A stretch of 64,000 bases of DNA, from NCBI GenBank assembly GCA_020638195.1, contig JACKJC010000002.1, forward strand, positions 310,001-374,000. Direction: 5' to 3'. Source of the stretch: Methylobacteriaceae bacterium (GTDB lineage Bacteria > Pseudomonadota > Alphaproteobacteria > Rhizobiales > Beijerinckiaceae). Positions within the stretch are counted from its first letter, which is position 1, and the number at the start of each line of letters is the position of its first letter. Shown piece after piece: positions 16,042-25,150 of the stretch. The translations under genes and the position numbers were made by a program. The notes below the pieces were generated by a model. That model was not told the DNA's origin, did no database searches, and worked only from the letters and a program-made list of their open reading frames with translations.

Positions 16042-17472
16042 GTGACCGAACATGACCCCGCCATCGCGCGGCTGACGCAGCGTCCGCCGCAGGCCGAAAT
16101 CGACGCCGCCGTCGGCGAACTCGCCGCGCGCTTCGGCAACCGGCTCGTCACATCCCAGGCCGTGCGCGAGCAGCACGGTCACAATCTATCCTGGACGCCG
16201 AACCAGCCGCCGGACGCGGTCGTGTTCGCGCAATCGACCGAGGATGTGGCGGACGCGGTGAAAATCTGCGCCGGCCATGGCGTGCCTGTTATCGCGCTCG
16301 GCACCAACACCTCGCTCGAAGGGCACACCAACGCCCCCTACGGCGGCGTGTCGATCGACGTGTCGCAGATGAACGAGATTCTGGAAGTGCATGCCGAGGA
16401 CCTCGACGTCGTGTTGCAACCGGGCGTCACCCGCAAGGCGCTGAACGATTATTTACGCGACACCGGCCTGTTCTTCCCGATCGACCCCGGCGCCGACGCC
16501 TCCATCGGCGGCATGTGCGCGACGCGCGCGTCCGGCACCAACGCGGTGCGCTACGGAACGATGAAGGACAATGTGCTGGCGCTGACCGTCGTCATGCCGG
16601 ACGGACGCATCGTGAAGACCGCGCGCCGCGCCAAGAAATCCTCGGCCGGCTATGATCTCACGCGGCTGTTCGTCGGATCGGAAGGCACGCTCGGCATCAT
16701 CACCGAGATCACGCTGAAGCTCTACGGAATCCCGGAGGCGATTTCGGCGGCGACCTGCCAGTTCCCGTCGATCAAGGCGGCCTGCGACACGGTCATCGAG
16801 ACGATCCAGTCCGGCCTGCCGATCGCGCGCATCGAACTCGTCGATCCGCTTACCGTGCGCGCGTTCAACAATTACGCCAAGCTCGGCCTGACCGAGGCGC
16901 CGATGCTGTTTCTGGAATTCCACGGCACGGAAGCGGGCGTGGCGGAGCAGACCTCGCGCTTCAAGGAGCTGGCGGAAGGCAATGGCGGCGGGCCGTTCAA
17001 CTGGACGACCAAGCCCGAGGAGCGCACGAAACTCTGGCAGGCGCGCCATGACGTCTACTGGGCGCATCAGACGCTGAAGGCGAAGCCGGAAATGTCGGGC
17101 TTCTCGACCGACGTCTGCGTGCCGATCTCGCGGCTGGCCGATTGCGTGACCGAAACGATCGAGGACGCCGAGCGCATCGGCATTGTCGCGCCGATCGTCG
17201 GCCACGTCGGCGACGGCAATTTCCATTCCGGTCCGCAATTCGATCCGCGCGACCCGGACGACGTCGCCAAGGCGAAAACCTTCGTGGAGCGCCTCGTGCG
17301 TCGCGCGCTCGACATGGGCGGCACCTGCACCGGCGAGCACGGCGTGGGCCAGGCCAAGATCAAGTACATGCGCGAAGAACATTCGCCGGAGACGCTGAAC
17401 GTGATGCGCGCGATCAAGCGCGCGCTCGATCCGCAGAACATCATGAATCCGGGGAAGGTGCTGGACGCGTGA
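16042..17472 (+). CDS. FAD-linked oxidase, D-lactate/2-hydroxyacid dehydrogenase type
   Basis: 476 aa. Residues 40-220 are a PCMH-type FAD-binding domain with PVIALGTNTSLEGH and GGMCATRASGTNAVRYGTMKD; residues 230-470 are the FAD-oxidase C-terminal domain with VGHVGDGNFH and CTGEHGVGQAK. Together these fit the D-lactate dehydrogenase (cytochrome) family that oxidises D-2-hydroxyacids and passes electrons to cytochrome c or quinone. Glycolate oxidase GlcD is the alternative, but no GlcE/GlcF partners are nearby. The start is GTG at 16042, with GGGAGAG upstream; no in-frame ATG is close. Confidence 0.9.
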   Translation: MTEHDPAIARLTQRPPQAEIDAAVGELAARFGNRLVTSQAVREQHGHNLSWTPNQPPDAVVFAQSTEDVADAVKICAGHGVPVIALGTNTSLEGHTNAPYGGVSIDVSQMNEILEVHAEDLDVVLQPGVTRKALNDYLRDTGLFFPIDPGADASIGGMCATRASGTNAVRYGTMKDNVLALTVVMPDGRIVKTARRAKKSSAGYDLTRLFVGSEGTLGIITEITLKLYGIPEAISAATCQFPSIKAACDTVIETIQSGLPIARIELVDPLTVRAFNNYAKLGLTEAPMLFLEFHGTEAGVAEQTSRFKELAEGNGGGPFNWTTKPEERTKLWQARHDVYWAHQTLKAKPEMSGFSTDVCVPISRLADCVTETIEDAERIGIVAPIVGHVGDGNFHSGPQFDPRDPDDVAKAKTFVERLVRRALDMGGTCTGEHGVGQAKIKYMREEHSPETLNVMRAIKRALDPQNIMNPGKVLDA

Positions 17473-17568
17473 GGCGTCCGCCGCGTGGCGCCTTCACCCA
17501 TTCGTGACTGCGCCCGTGATCGATCGCGCGCTATAGCGGGTCTCGTCGCAATGATCGGGACGGGACCC

Positions 17569-18066
17569 ATGCGAAACTTGTTTTGTCGCGCGAGCGCTGC
17601 GCTCGTCGTCACGTTGCCGCTGGCGCTGTCGGCAGCCCTTGCCGCGCCCGCGCCGCTCGCGCCTAGGCCTGGCTGGGCGATCAAGCCGACTGACTACACG
17701 TTCGCGCAATTGTCAGACCGGCTCGACAAGGCGATCGCCGACGCGAAGATGAACCTCGTCAATTCCGCGAGCGCCTCGCAGGGCGCGAAAGCGCAGGGCA
17801 TCGTCATAGCAGGCAATCGCGTCGTCGGTGTTTTCCGCAACGATTTCGCGCGGCGTATGCTGACGGCCAGCATTCCCGCGGGCATCGAGGCGCCCGTGCG
17901 CTTCTATCTCACCGAAGGCGCCGATGGCCGCGCCACGCTTTCCTATCGCGCGCCGAGCGATGTGTTCGCACCCTATCTTACCGAGGGCGGGGCGCCCCTG
18001 AGAGATCTCGCGCGCGAACTCGATGCGATCTTCGCCGCGATCGCGGCGCAGGCGACGGCGCCATGA
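17569..18066 (+). CDS. Exported DUF302 family protein
   Basis: 165 aa from ATG at 17569 with a signal peptide (core SAALVVTLPLALSAALAAPA). The mature part matches the DUF302 style: an alpha-beta unit with FAQLSDRLDKAIADAKM, a glycine-rich turn and RMLTASIPAGIEAPVRFYLTE. The family occurs near sulfur and thiosulfate genes and in stress operons; biochemistry is unknown. Its TGA overlaps the ATG of the YeeE/YedE gene by four bases (ATGA), so coupled translation is likely. The earlier in-frame ATG at 17551 would place 6 residues before the signal. Confidence 0.82.
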   Translation: MRNLFCRASAALVVTLPLALSAALAAPAPLAPRPGWAIKPTDYTFAQLSDRLDKAIADAKMNLVNSASASQGAKAQGIVIAGNRVVGVFRNDFARRMLTASIPAGIEAPVRFYLTEGADGRATLSYRAPSDVFAPYLTEGGAPLRDLARELDAIFAAIAAQATAP

Positions 18067-19241
18067 GCCTTGCCGCGCCGACCCTGAGCAGGACGCGCGC
18101 TCAGCAGACGAGCGTCGTCGCGCTGGCCTGCGCCGGTCTCGTCGCACTCGCGGTTCTCGGTGCGCAGGAGGCGGGCTGGCGTCAGGCCGCGCTCGCCTGT
18201 GTCGGCTTCTTCGCCGGCGTCGCGCTCTATCATTCCTCTTTCGGTTTCGCCTTCGCGTGGCGGCGCATGTATCTGGATCGCCGTGGTCGCGCGATCCGGG
18301 CGCAATTCGTCATGCTGGCGATAGCCATACTCGTGTTCTTTCCCGCGCTCGCGCAGGGGTCGCTGTTCGGCCAGGAGGTCTCGGGCTTCGTCTTTCCCGT
18401 CGGCTTCGCGCTCGTCGTCGGCGCTTTCATGTTCGGCGTGGGCATGCAGCTTGCCGGCGGCTGCGGCTCGGGCACGCTGTATACGGCCGGCGGCGGCAAT
18501 ACGAGGATGATCGTGGCTCTCGCAGCCTTCATCGCGGGATCGCTGCTCGCCACCGCCGATCCGCTGCACTGGCGCAGCTGGCCCGCGCTCGATGGGCTCT
18601 CGCTCGTGGACGCGCTCGGCGGGGCGGGAGCGCTCGCGGTCGGTCTTCTCGCACTCGTCGCCTGCTATGCGGCGGCGCTCGCGGTCGAACGTCTCCGTCA
18701 CGGCGCGGCGGAGCCACTCGCAGCGGACTTTTCGCGCGTCACGCTTCTTGGCGGACCCTGGCCGCTCGTCGGCGGCGCCGTCGCGCTCGCGCTCGTCAAC
18801 GCTGCGACGCTCGCGCTCGCAGGACGTCCTTGGGGCGTTACATATGGCTTTGCGCTCTGGGGCGCGAAGCTTGCCGGTCTTGCCGGCGTAGATGTCGCGC
18901 ATTGGCCTTTCTGGCAAAACGAGAGCGCGCTCGCTTCGAGCCTGCTGTCGGACGCCACATCGGTCACGAATTTCGGTCTGATGCTCGGCGCCGCGGCGGC
19001 GGCCGGGCTCGCGGGCGCCTATGCGCCCCAGATGAAAATTCCCGCGCGCTCGCTGCTGGCGGCAGCGCTCGGCGGCCTCCTGATGGGCGTAGGCGCGCGG
19101 CTGGCGACAGGTTGCAACATCGGCGCGTTCTTCTCCGGCCTCGCTTCCGGTAGCCTGCATGGCCTCGTTTGGGCGATAGTCGCATTCGGCGGCGTCATGC
19201 TTGGCGCGCGGCTGCGCCCGTGGTTCGGGCTCTCGCGCTAG
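18063..19241 (+). CDS. YeeE/YedE family (TsuA-like) membrane transporter
   Basis: 392 aa with about ten or more membrane segments. Family hallmarks are HSSFGF near residue 57, GGCGSGT with Cys134 and TGCNIGAFFSG with Cys351; in the TsuA thiosulfate channel conserved cysteines relay thiosulfate through the pore. Uptake of thiosulfate or a related sulfur compound is the best inference. It overlaps the DUF302 gene upstream and is followed 45 bases later by an MFS gene on the same strand, so the three may be one operon. Confidence 0.88.
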   Translation: MSLAAPTLSRTRAQQTSVVALACAGLVALAVLGAQEAGWRQAALACVGFFAGVALYHSSFGFAFAWRRMYLDRRGRAIRAQFVMLAIAILVFFPALAQGSLFGQEVSGFVFPVGFALVVGAFMFGVGMQLAGGCGSGTLYTAGGGNTRMIVALAAFIAGSLLATADPLHWRSWPALDGLSLVDALGGAGALAVGLLALVACYAAALAVERLRHGAAEPLAADFSRVTLLGGPWPLVGGAVALALVNAATLALAGRPWGVTYGFALWGAKLAGLAGVDVAHWPFWQNESALASSLLSDATSVTNFGLMLGAAAAAGLAGAYAPQMKIPARSLLAAALGGLLMGVGARLATGCNIGAFFSGLASGSLHGLVWAIVAFGGVMLGARLRPWFGLSR

Positions 19242-19286
19242 CGCAACCCCGGCGCCTGCCTCCGCGTTGTCGTTACCGGAGCTGGC

Positions 19287-20726
19287 ATGGCCGAACTTGC
19301 GCGCATCGAAACCGACATCCCGCAACGTCTCGACCGCTTGCCATGGGGACGCTTCCACACGCTGGTCGCGGTCTCGCTCGGCATCACCTGGGTGCTCGAC
19401 GGGCTGGAAGTGACGATCGCCGGCGCGATTGCGGGCGCTCTCAAGGCCTCGCCCAGCCTGCATCTTACAGAAGCCGAGATCGGACTGGCGTCGAGCTTCT
19501 ATCTCGCGGGCGCCGTCGCCGGCGCGTTGCTGTTCGGCTGGCTGACAGATCGGCTGGGACGAAAGAAACTGTTCTTCATTACGCTGACGCTCTATCTGCT
19601 GGCCACAGCCGCCACCGCCTTCTCATGGAATTTCGCTAGCTTCTGCGTCTTTCGCCTGCTGACCGGCGCGGGCATCGGCGGCGAATATGCAGCGATCAAT
19701 TCCACGATTCAGGAGCTGATGCCCGCCCGTTATCGCGGCCGGGTCGATCTCGCGATCAACGGCACGTTCTGGGTGGGCGCCGCCATCGGCGCCGCGGCCT
19801 CGATCGTACTGCTCGATCCCGCGCGCTTCGCACCCGATATAGGATGGCGTCTCGCTTTCTTCATCGGCGCTGGGCTCGGCCTCTTCATTCTCGGCCTGCG
19901 GGCCTTTCTTCCCGAAAGTCCGCGCTGGCTCGCGATTCATGGCCGCAATGCGGAGGCGGAAGAAATTGTCGGGCGGCTGGAGGACGAATTCCGCGCCTCG
20001 GGCCACAGGCTTTCCGAGCTCGGCGATGCGCCGAAACTCGCCTTCGCCGCGCGCACGCACACGCCGCTCGGCGAAGTCTTCGAGGCGATGGCGCATACGC
20101 ATCGCACGCGCTCCTTCGTCGGGCTCGCGCTCATGGCGGCGCAGGCCTTCTTCTACAATGCGATCTTCTTCACCTATGCGCTGATCCTCACGCGCTTCTA
20201 TGGCGTGGCGCCCGATCAGGTTGGCTGGCATCTCATTCCCTTCGCGGTCGGCAATGTGCTGGGACCGCTTGTGCTGGGGCCACTGTTCGACACGCTCGGG
20301 CGCCGGCCGATGATCGTTACGACCTATGCCGCCTCCGGCCTTGCACTCGCTGTCGCCGGTTATCTGTTCTGGCAGAACAGGCTCGACGCGCACCAGCAGA
20401 CGATCGTGTGGTCCTGCGTGTTCTTCGTGGCTTCCGCCGCGGCGAGTTCGGCCTATCTGACGGTGAGCGAGATTTTTCCCGTCGAGATCCGCGCCCTCGC
20501 CATAGCCCTTTTCTACGCTTTCGGTACGGCGCTCGGCGGCGTCGCGGCCCCCTATATATTCGGCGAGCTGATCGGGTCCGGTTCGCGCCTCGCGCTTTTT
20601 GCGGGCTATCTGTTCGGCGCGGCCTGCATGATCGGCGCGGCGGGCGTGGCGCTGCGCTGGGGCGTGGCGGCGGAGCGGCGCCCGCTCGAAAGCGTGGCAA
20701 AACCCCTGTCGGCCCGCGACCCCTGA
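19287..20726 (+). CDS. MFS transporter, sugar-porter/metabolite:H+ symporter subfamily
   Basis: 479 aa with twelve predicted membrane segments. The loop 2-3 motif DRLGRKK and the PESPRWL motif at the end of TM6 (about residue 210) mark the sugar-porter/metabolite:H+ symporter branch. It exchanges or imports a small organic solute across the inner membrane, driven by protons; the solute is unknown. ATG at 19287 with GGAG seven bases upstream. It may be the third gene of the DUF302-YeeE unit. Confidence 0.9.
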   Translation: MAELARIETDIPQRLDRLPWGRFHTLVAVSLGITWVLDGLEVTIAGAIAGALKASPSLHLTEAEIGLASSFYLAGAVAGALLFGWLTDRLGRKKLFFITLTLYLLATAATAFSWNFASFCVFRLLTGAGIGGEYAAINSTIQELMPARYRGRVDLAINGTFWVGAAIGAAASIVLLDPARFAPDIGWRLAFFIGAGLGLFILGLRAFLPESPRWLAIHGRNAEAEEIVGRLEDEFRASGHRLSELGDAPKLAFAARTHTPLGEVFEAMAHTHRTRSFVGLALMAAQAFFYNAIFFTYALILTRFYGVAPDQVGWHLIPFAVGNVLGPLVLGPLFDTLGRRPMIVTTYAASGLALAVAGYLFWQNRLDAHQQTIVWSCVFFVASAAASSAYLTVSEIFPVEIRALAIALFYAFGTALGGVAAPYIFGELIGSGSRLALFAGYLFGAACMIGAAGVALRWGVAAERRPLESVAKPLSARDP

Positions 20727-20782
20727 CGCCGCGCGAAAGCCACGAAATGCGCTAGAATGGCGGTGGAATCGAAAGACGGCGC

Positions 20783-23700
20783 TTGCGCGAAATTTTGACG
20801 ATCATTGCCGCTTGCCTGGTGGTCGCGCTTGCGGCCGCTCTCGCCGTGCCGCCTTTTATCGACTGGACGCAGCACAGCGCCGCCATAGCCGGGAAACTCG
20901 GGGAAGGTTTCGGCGGCCGGGTCGCGCTGGAAGGACCGGTTCGCCTGCGGCTTCTGCCGGCGCCGCGCCTGACGGCTGGCGCGCTCGTCGCGGAACGGCC
21001 AGGACTTGCGATCCATGCGCGCACGACCGCGCTCGAACTTTCCGCGCCCGCGTTGCTGCGCGGCGCGTTCGAATTCACTGAAGTCGCACTCGAGCGCGCC
21101 GACATCGCAATCGACCCTGCGCGACTCGACGATGTCGCGAGTCTGAAGGCGCGCGTCGCGGTGGCGCGCTTCCAGCTGGCCGACGCAACGCTGCGCCTCC
21201 ACGGCGCGACGCCGCTCGCGCTCGACCATGTCGACATGAGCGGCGCGGCGGATGCGTTGGCCGGACCGTTTCGCGGGCAAGGCGTCGTGCGCGGGGAACG
21301 CGCTATCGACTTTTCATTCGCGACCGGCGCGATCGAGGATGGAAAGCTGCGCGCCAAGGCGACGCTCGACGATGCTTCGCGCAAGGCGCATGTCGAAGCG
21401 ACCGGCGATCTTTCGCTGGTCGAGGGACGCCCGCAATTTGTCGGCCAGTCGATCGCGACGGGCCTTGTCGGCAGTGCGCCGGCGCGCGCGAATTTCTCGT
21501 TGACGGCGACCGCCGGCGCACTGAAGGCGGACAAGGTCGATGCCCGCCTCGGCGATGACGACCATCCCCTGAGTTTTTCCGGCTCGGCGGACTGGTCGCT
21601 GACGGACGGACTGTCGGCGCGGCTCACGGCCGCCAACCTCGATCTCGATCGCTTCGCGCGCAAGTACGGCGACGCCGTCGACATCGCCGCGATGACGCAG
21701 GCGCGCGACCTGCGCCTGCGCCTCGCCGCCGAGAGCGTGCGGCTCGGCAACGACACGCTGACTAACGCGTCCCTGGAAATCGCGCGCAAACGGAACGAGA
21801 CGCCGCGCTTCACCTTGGACGCCGCGCTGCCCGGCCGTACGCGCCTTCACTACGACGGCGCGTTCGAGCTTGCCGGCGCGCCATCCGTCGATGGCGCATT
21901 GAAGATCGAAACCCGCGACGCCGGTCGGCTCGCGACCTATGTCGCGCCTGTTGCACCGCAGATCGCGCGCTGGCTGTCGGCTGGCGCGTTCGGCCGCCTC
22001 GCCTATGACGGCCGCATGCGGGCGGATGCGGATGGCGTTGCGCTCGACGCTCGCGCGATCGACCTCGACCGGTCGCGGCTTTCCGGCGCGATCGACTGGC
22101 GGGCGGCGACGCCGAACGGGCGCAGCCGGCTGACCGCGCGCCTTCTTGCGCGCGTCATCGACATCGACAGCCTGCCGGACTTGCGGGGACTGGCGCATGT
22201 CTCGGCGCAGGACGATCTGGTCCTGTCCCTCGATGCGCAGGCGTTGCGGGTCGCGCGCATCGGCGCCGCGCCGGCCGAGACCGGACGGCTGCGGTTTTCG
22301 CTGACGCGCGCGGACGGCGTGACGACGCTCGACGACATGTCGATCCTTGGACTCGGCGGCGCAAATCTTTCCGGTTCCGGCCGTCTGACGGGGCAGGGCG
22401 GCGGCGTCGATTTCAAGCTCGACGCGGACCGTCTCTCCGATCTCGCCACCCTGCTGCACCGCGTGGCGCCGGGGCCCGCGAGCGAGGCCTTCGCCGCACG
22501 GGCTCTGGCGCTCTCGCCCGCGCATCTCACATTCGGCGTGGCGATGGACGCGGGCGGCGCGTTCACGCAGCTCAACCTGTCCGGAGAGGCCGGCGGCGCG
22601 CGCTATAGCGCGCAGGCGACGCCCGCCGGGGCGGGCCGCATCCAGGCGCGGCTCGCTGTTCAGGCGCCTGAGGCCGCGACGCTGCTGCGGCAAGCGGGAT
22701 TGTCCGTCCTGCCGCTCAAGGGGCTCGGCGGCGCGCGTTTCGAGGCGCAAGGCGAGGGCGTGATAGGCGCGCCATTGCGGACGCGCGCCAATCTCGATCT
22801 CGCGGGCCTCGCGATGCGCTTTGACGGCGAGACGTCGCTCGCGCTCGATCACGCGTCGGCGCAGGGCAAGCTCAGCGCGGACAGCGCCGATCTCGCGCGT
22901 CTCGCGCCGTTGCTCGCCTTGGGCGCACCGGACCTGTCGACGAAGGCTCCTTTATCGGGCCGCGCGCAGATGCGCTTCGATGCGCAGGGGCTCGCCCTGT
23001 CGTCGATCGGCGCCGATGTCGCTGGCGTGAAGGCGACGGGCGACCTTGCGCGCGATAGGGCGGGACGTTTCAGCGGCGCACTCACCCTCGATCGACTGTC
23101 CGCGACGGATCTCGTCGCTATCGTGCTGGGGCCGCCGCAGCCCTCGCGCGCCGGCGCGCTGTGGCCGACGCTGAAATTCGCCGCCGCGACGTTTGATCCG
23201 CCGCATTCGGATGTTGGCCTTGCCGTCGATCGTCTCGAACTCGGCGCCGGTCTTCTGGCGCGCGAGGCGCGTATGAAGCTCGCGCTCGCGCCCGGCGTGC
23301 TGAAAGTCAGCGATCTCGCTATGAAGCTCGCCGATGGCCGGGTGTCGGGCGAAGCCGCCGTGCGGCGAGAAGGAGGCGCTGCGCTGACGAAGATCGCGCT
23401 GAAAGGCGAAGGCCTCGCGGTCGCCGCCGGCCCGTTCGCGGCGCGTGTGAGCGGGAGTATCGACATGTCCGGCGCGGGCGGCTCGATGGCGCAACTCGTC
23501 GCTTCGCTGGCGGGTTCCGCGCGGTTGAACTTCGCCGATGCGCGCATCGCGCAGGCGGCGCCTGATGGGCTCGCGCGGGTCGTCGCGGCGACCGAGAAGG
23601 CCGAGGGCGTATTCGATCCGCGCGCCATTGCACGGGATCTCGCGCGCGATCTCGACAGGAATGCGCAGCGCCTGCCGCAGTTTGCAAGCGATGCGACGAT

Positions 23701-24316
23701 TGCGTCGGGGCGCCTGTCGTTCGCGCCCGCAGAGCTGGGCTTCGGCGAGGTTCAAGCGCGATTTTCCGGCGCGGTCGACTTTCGCAGCGGCGACATCGAT
23801 GCGCGCGAGACGTTGAGCCTGCCGGCGCCGCAGGGCTGGAAAAGCGCGCCGCGCATAGAGATCGCCTGGACCGGTGCGGCCGCAGCGCCGCTGCGCGCCA
23901 TTAATTCGGATGCGCTGATCGGCGCGCTGGCGGAGCGGGCGATCGCGCGCGAGGCTGTACGCAACGCCGCGCTCGAAGCCGACATTCGCGAGCGCGCCTT
24001 CTTCAACCGTCGCCTGAAGATGGATCGCCGCAATGCAGAGGAACGTCGCGCAGTGGAAGAGGCGAAACGACGCGCGATCGAGGAAGCAAAGCGTGCGGCG
24101 GAGGAGGCAACGCGGGCGGCCGAGACGAAGCGCGCGGCAGAGCCGCCGAAGCGCCCCGTAGAGGAGCCGAAACGCGCGCCGCTGCAAACTGGGCCGTCGC
24201 CATCTCCCGCAAAGGCCGCCGAGCATCCGAAGCCGCCGTCGCGCCCGCCCCCAGCCTTCGCGCCCGCCACGCGCGGCTCTGTCGCGCCGGATCCCTCGAC
24301 GGCAGGGCGGTATTGA
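20783..24316 (+). CDS. Very large AsmA-family protein
   Basis: 1177 aa, starting at TTG 20783 with an N-terminal membrane anchor (TIIAACLVVALAAALAVPPFI, residues 5-25). The rest is a long repeat of beta-strand units with LDLDRFARK and LDDVASLKARV-type segments, characteristic of AsmA/TamB-like bridges that act between inner and outer membrane in lipid transport or envelope assembly. Residues from about 1075 are a highly charged Glu/Arg/Lys/Ala coiled-coil stretch that turns Pro-rich (PPPAFAP) and would be outside the bridge. ATG is not available in this position; the TTG is the first good start. Confidence 0.88.
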   Translation: MREILTIIAACLVVALAAALAVPPFIDWTQHSAAIAGKLGEGFGGRVALEGPVRLRLLPAPRLTAGALVAERPGLAIHARTTALELSAPALLRGAFEFTEVALERADIAIDPARLDDVASLKARVAVARFQLADATLRLHGATPLALDHVDMSGAADALAGPFRGQGVVRGERAIDFSFATGAIEDGKLRAKATLDDASRKAHVEATGDLSLVEGRPQFVGQSIATGLVGSAPARANFSLTATAGALKADKVDARLGDDDHPLSFSGSADWSLTDGLSARLTAANLDLDRFARKYGDAVDIAAMTQARDLRLRLAAESVRLGNDTLTNASLEIARKRNETPRFTLDAALPGRTRLHYDGAFELAGAPSVDGALKIETRDAGRLATYVAPVAPQIARWLSAGAFGRLAYDGRMRADADGVALDARAIDLDRSRLSGAIDWRAATPNGRSRLTARLLARVIDIDSLPDLRGLAHVSAQDDLVLSLDAQALRVARIGAAPAETGRLRFSLTRADGVTTLDDMSILGLGGANLSGSGRLTGQGGGVDFKLDADRLSDLATLLHRVAPGPASEAFAARALALSPAHLTFGVAMDAGGAFTQLNLSGEAGGARYSAQATPAGAGRIQARLAVQAPEAATLLRQAGLSVLPLKGLGGARFEAQGEGVIGAPLRTRANLDLAGLAMRFDGETSLALDHASAQGKLSADSADLARLAPLLALGAPDLSTKAPLSGRAQMRFDAQGLALSSIGADVAGVKATGDLARDRAGRFSGALTLDRLSATDLVAIVLGPPQPSRAGALWPTLKFAAATFDPPHSDVGLAVDRLELGAGLLAREARMKLALAPGVLKVSDLAMKLADGRVSGEAAVRREGGAALTKIALKGEGLAVAAGPFAARVSGSIDMSGAGGSMAQLVASLAGSARLNFADARIAQAAPDGLARVVAATEKAEGVFDPRAIARDLARDLDRNAQRLPQFASDATIASGRLSFAPAELGFGEVQARFSGAVDFRSGDIDARETLSLPAPQGWKSAPRIEIAWTGAAAAPLRAINSDALIGALAERAIAREAVRNAALEADIRERAFFNRRLKMDRRNAEERRAVEEAKRRAIEEAKRAAEEATRAAETKRAAEPPKRPVEEPKRAPLQTGPSPSPAKAAEHPKPPSRPPPAFAPATRGSVAPDPSTAGRY

Positions 24317-24403
24317 ACGAAGCGCGCGCCGATGATCTGACGCAATGATTTCCATGGGCATTCGCTTTAGCCTGAACGACATGGTCCGAAGGAGGATGCT
24401 TCC

Positions 24404-25123
24404 ATGGATCGGACGATTGCGCCCAGTGAGCAGGAAATCGTTGCAGGGCTTGGCGCGCGGTTGCTGAAAGATCGCAAGCGCTGGCTGCGCCCCGCTGCGG
24501 CGAGCGGGAGTAGGGCCGTATTCGGCGCGCTTGCGGCGCTCTATCCGACAAAGAACGATATACGCGACGACGTGCTCGCGAGCATGAAGGAGCTGAACGC
24601 GCGTAGCGATGGCGCCTTCGCGGAGGAGTTCTCGGCGGCGATGCAGGCCGAATATCCCCGTCTTGCGCCGATCGCGGCCAGCACGCAGGCGCGATTTCTT
24701 CTCGATGTGCTTTGGTATGCGGTGCGCGCGCCGAGAGGCATGCAGGCGTTCGTGACCTGGGCGCGCGGCGTGGGCGAAGCGAAGGAACTCTCGATCGGAG
24801 ACGCCCTCAACGAAGAGATCGTGACTATCGCCGATCTCGCACTCGCGGCGGGCGGAGACGCCGCCGCGCTCGGCCGGTCGATCGAGGCATGGAAGACCGA
24901 CAAGTTGATCGAAGGCGACGAGCTGGTCGCGATCTGTGGGCAGTTGAGAAGCGATGCGATGTGGGAGCCGCTGCAATCGGTGTTGCGCGAGCAGCCCGAT
25001 CGCGCGGACTGGCTCATCCTCGCCAGCGCGTACGACGGCTACGCGACTGCTCTGAAGCGGACGCGGGACGAAACGATCGACGCGCGATACGAAACATTGG
25101 CGCGGCACGATATCGACGCATAG
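24404..25123 (+). CDS. Unknown protein, first of a two-gene module
   Basis: 239 aa, all-helical by composition, with no signal peptide or membrane segment. Ordinary acidic/alanine-rich makeup; no family recognised. ATG at 24404 is preceded by a strong AAGGAGG. Only 27 bases separate it from the HExxH gene downstream, and both run in the same direction; nothing else in the window resembles it. A specific partner role for the downstream protein is an inference from spacing only. Confidence 0.7.
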   Translation: MDRTIAPSEQEIVAGLGARLLKDRKRWLRPAAASGSRAVFGALAALYPTKNDIRDDVLASMKELNARSDGAFAEEFSAAMQAEYPRLAPIAASTQARFLLDVLWYAVRAPRGMQAFVTWARGVGEAKELSIGDALNEEIVTIADLALAAGGDAAALGRSIEAWKTDKLIEGDELVAICGQLRSDAMWEPLQSVLREQPDRADWLILASAYDGYATALKRTRDETIDARYETLARHDIDA

Positions 25124-25150
25124 CAACCAGGAACGTTGGAGCGCTGCGCC

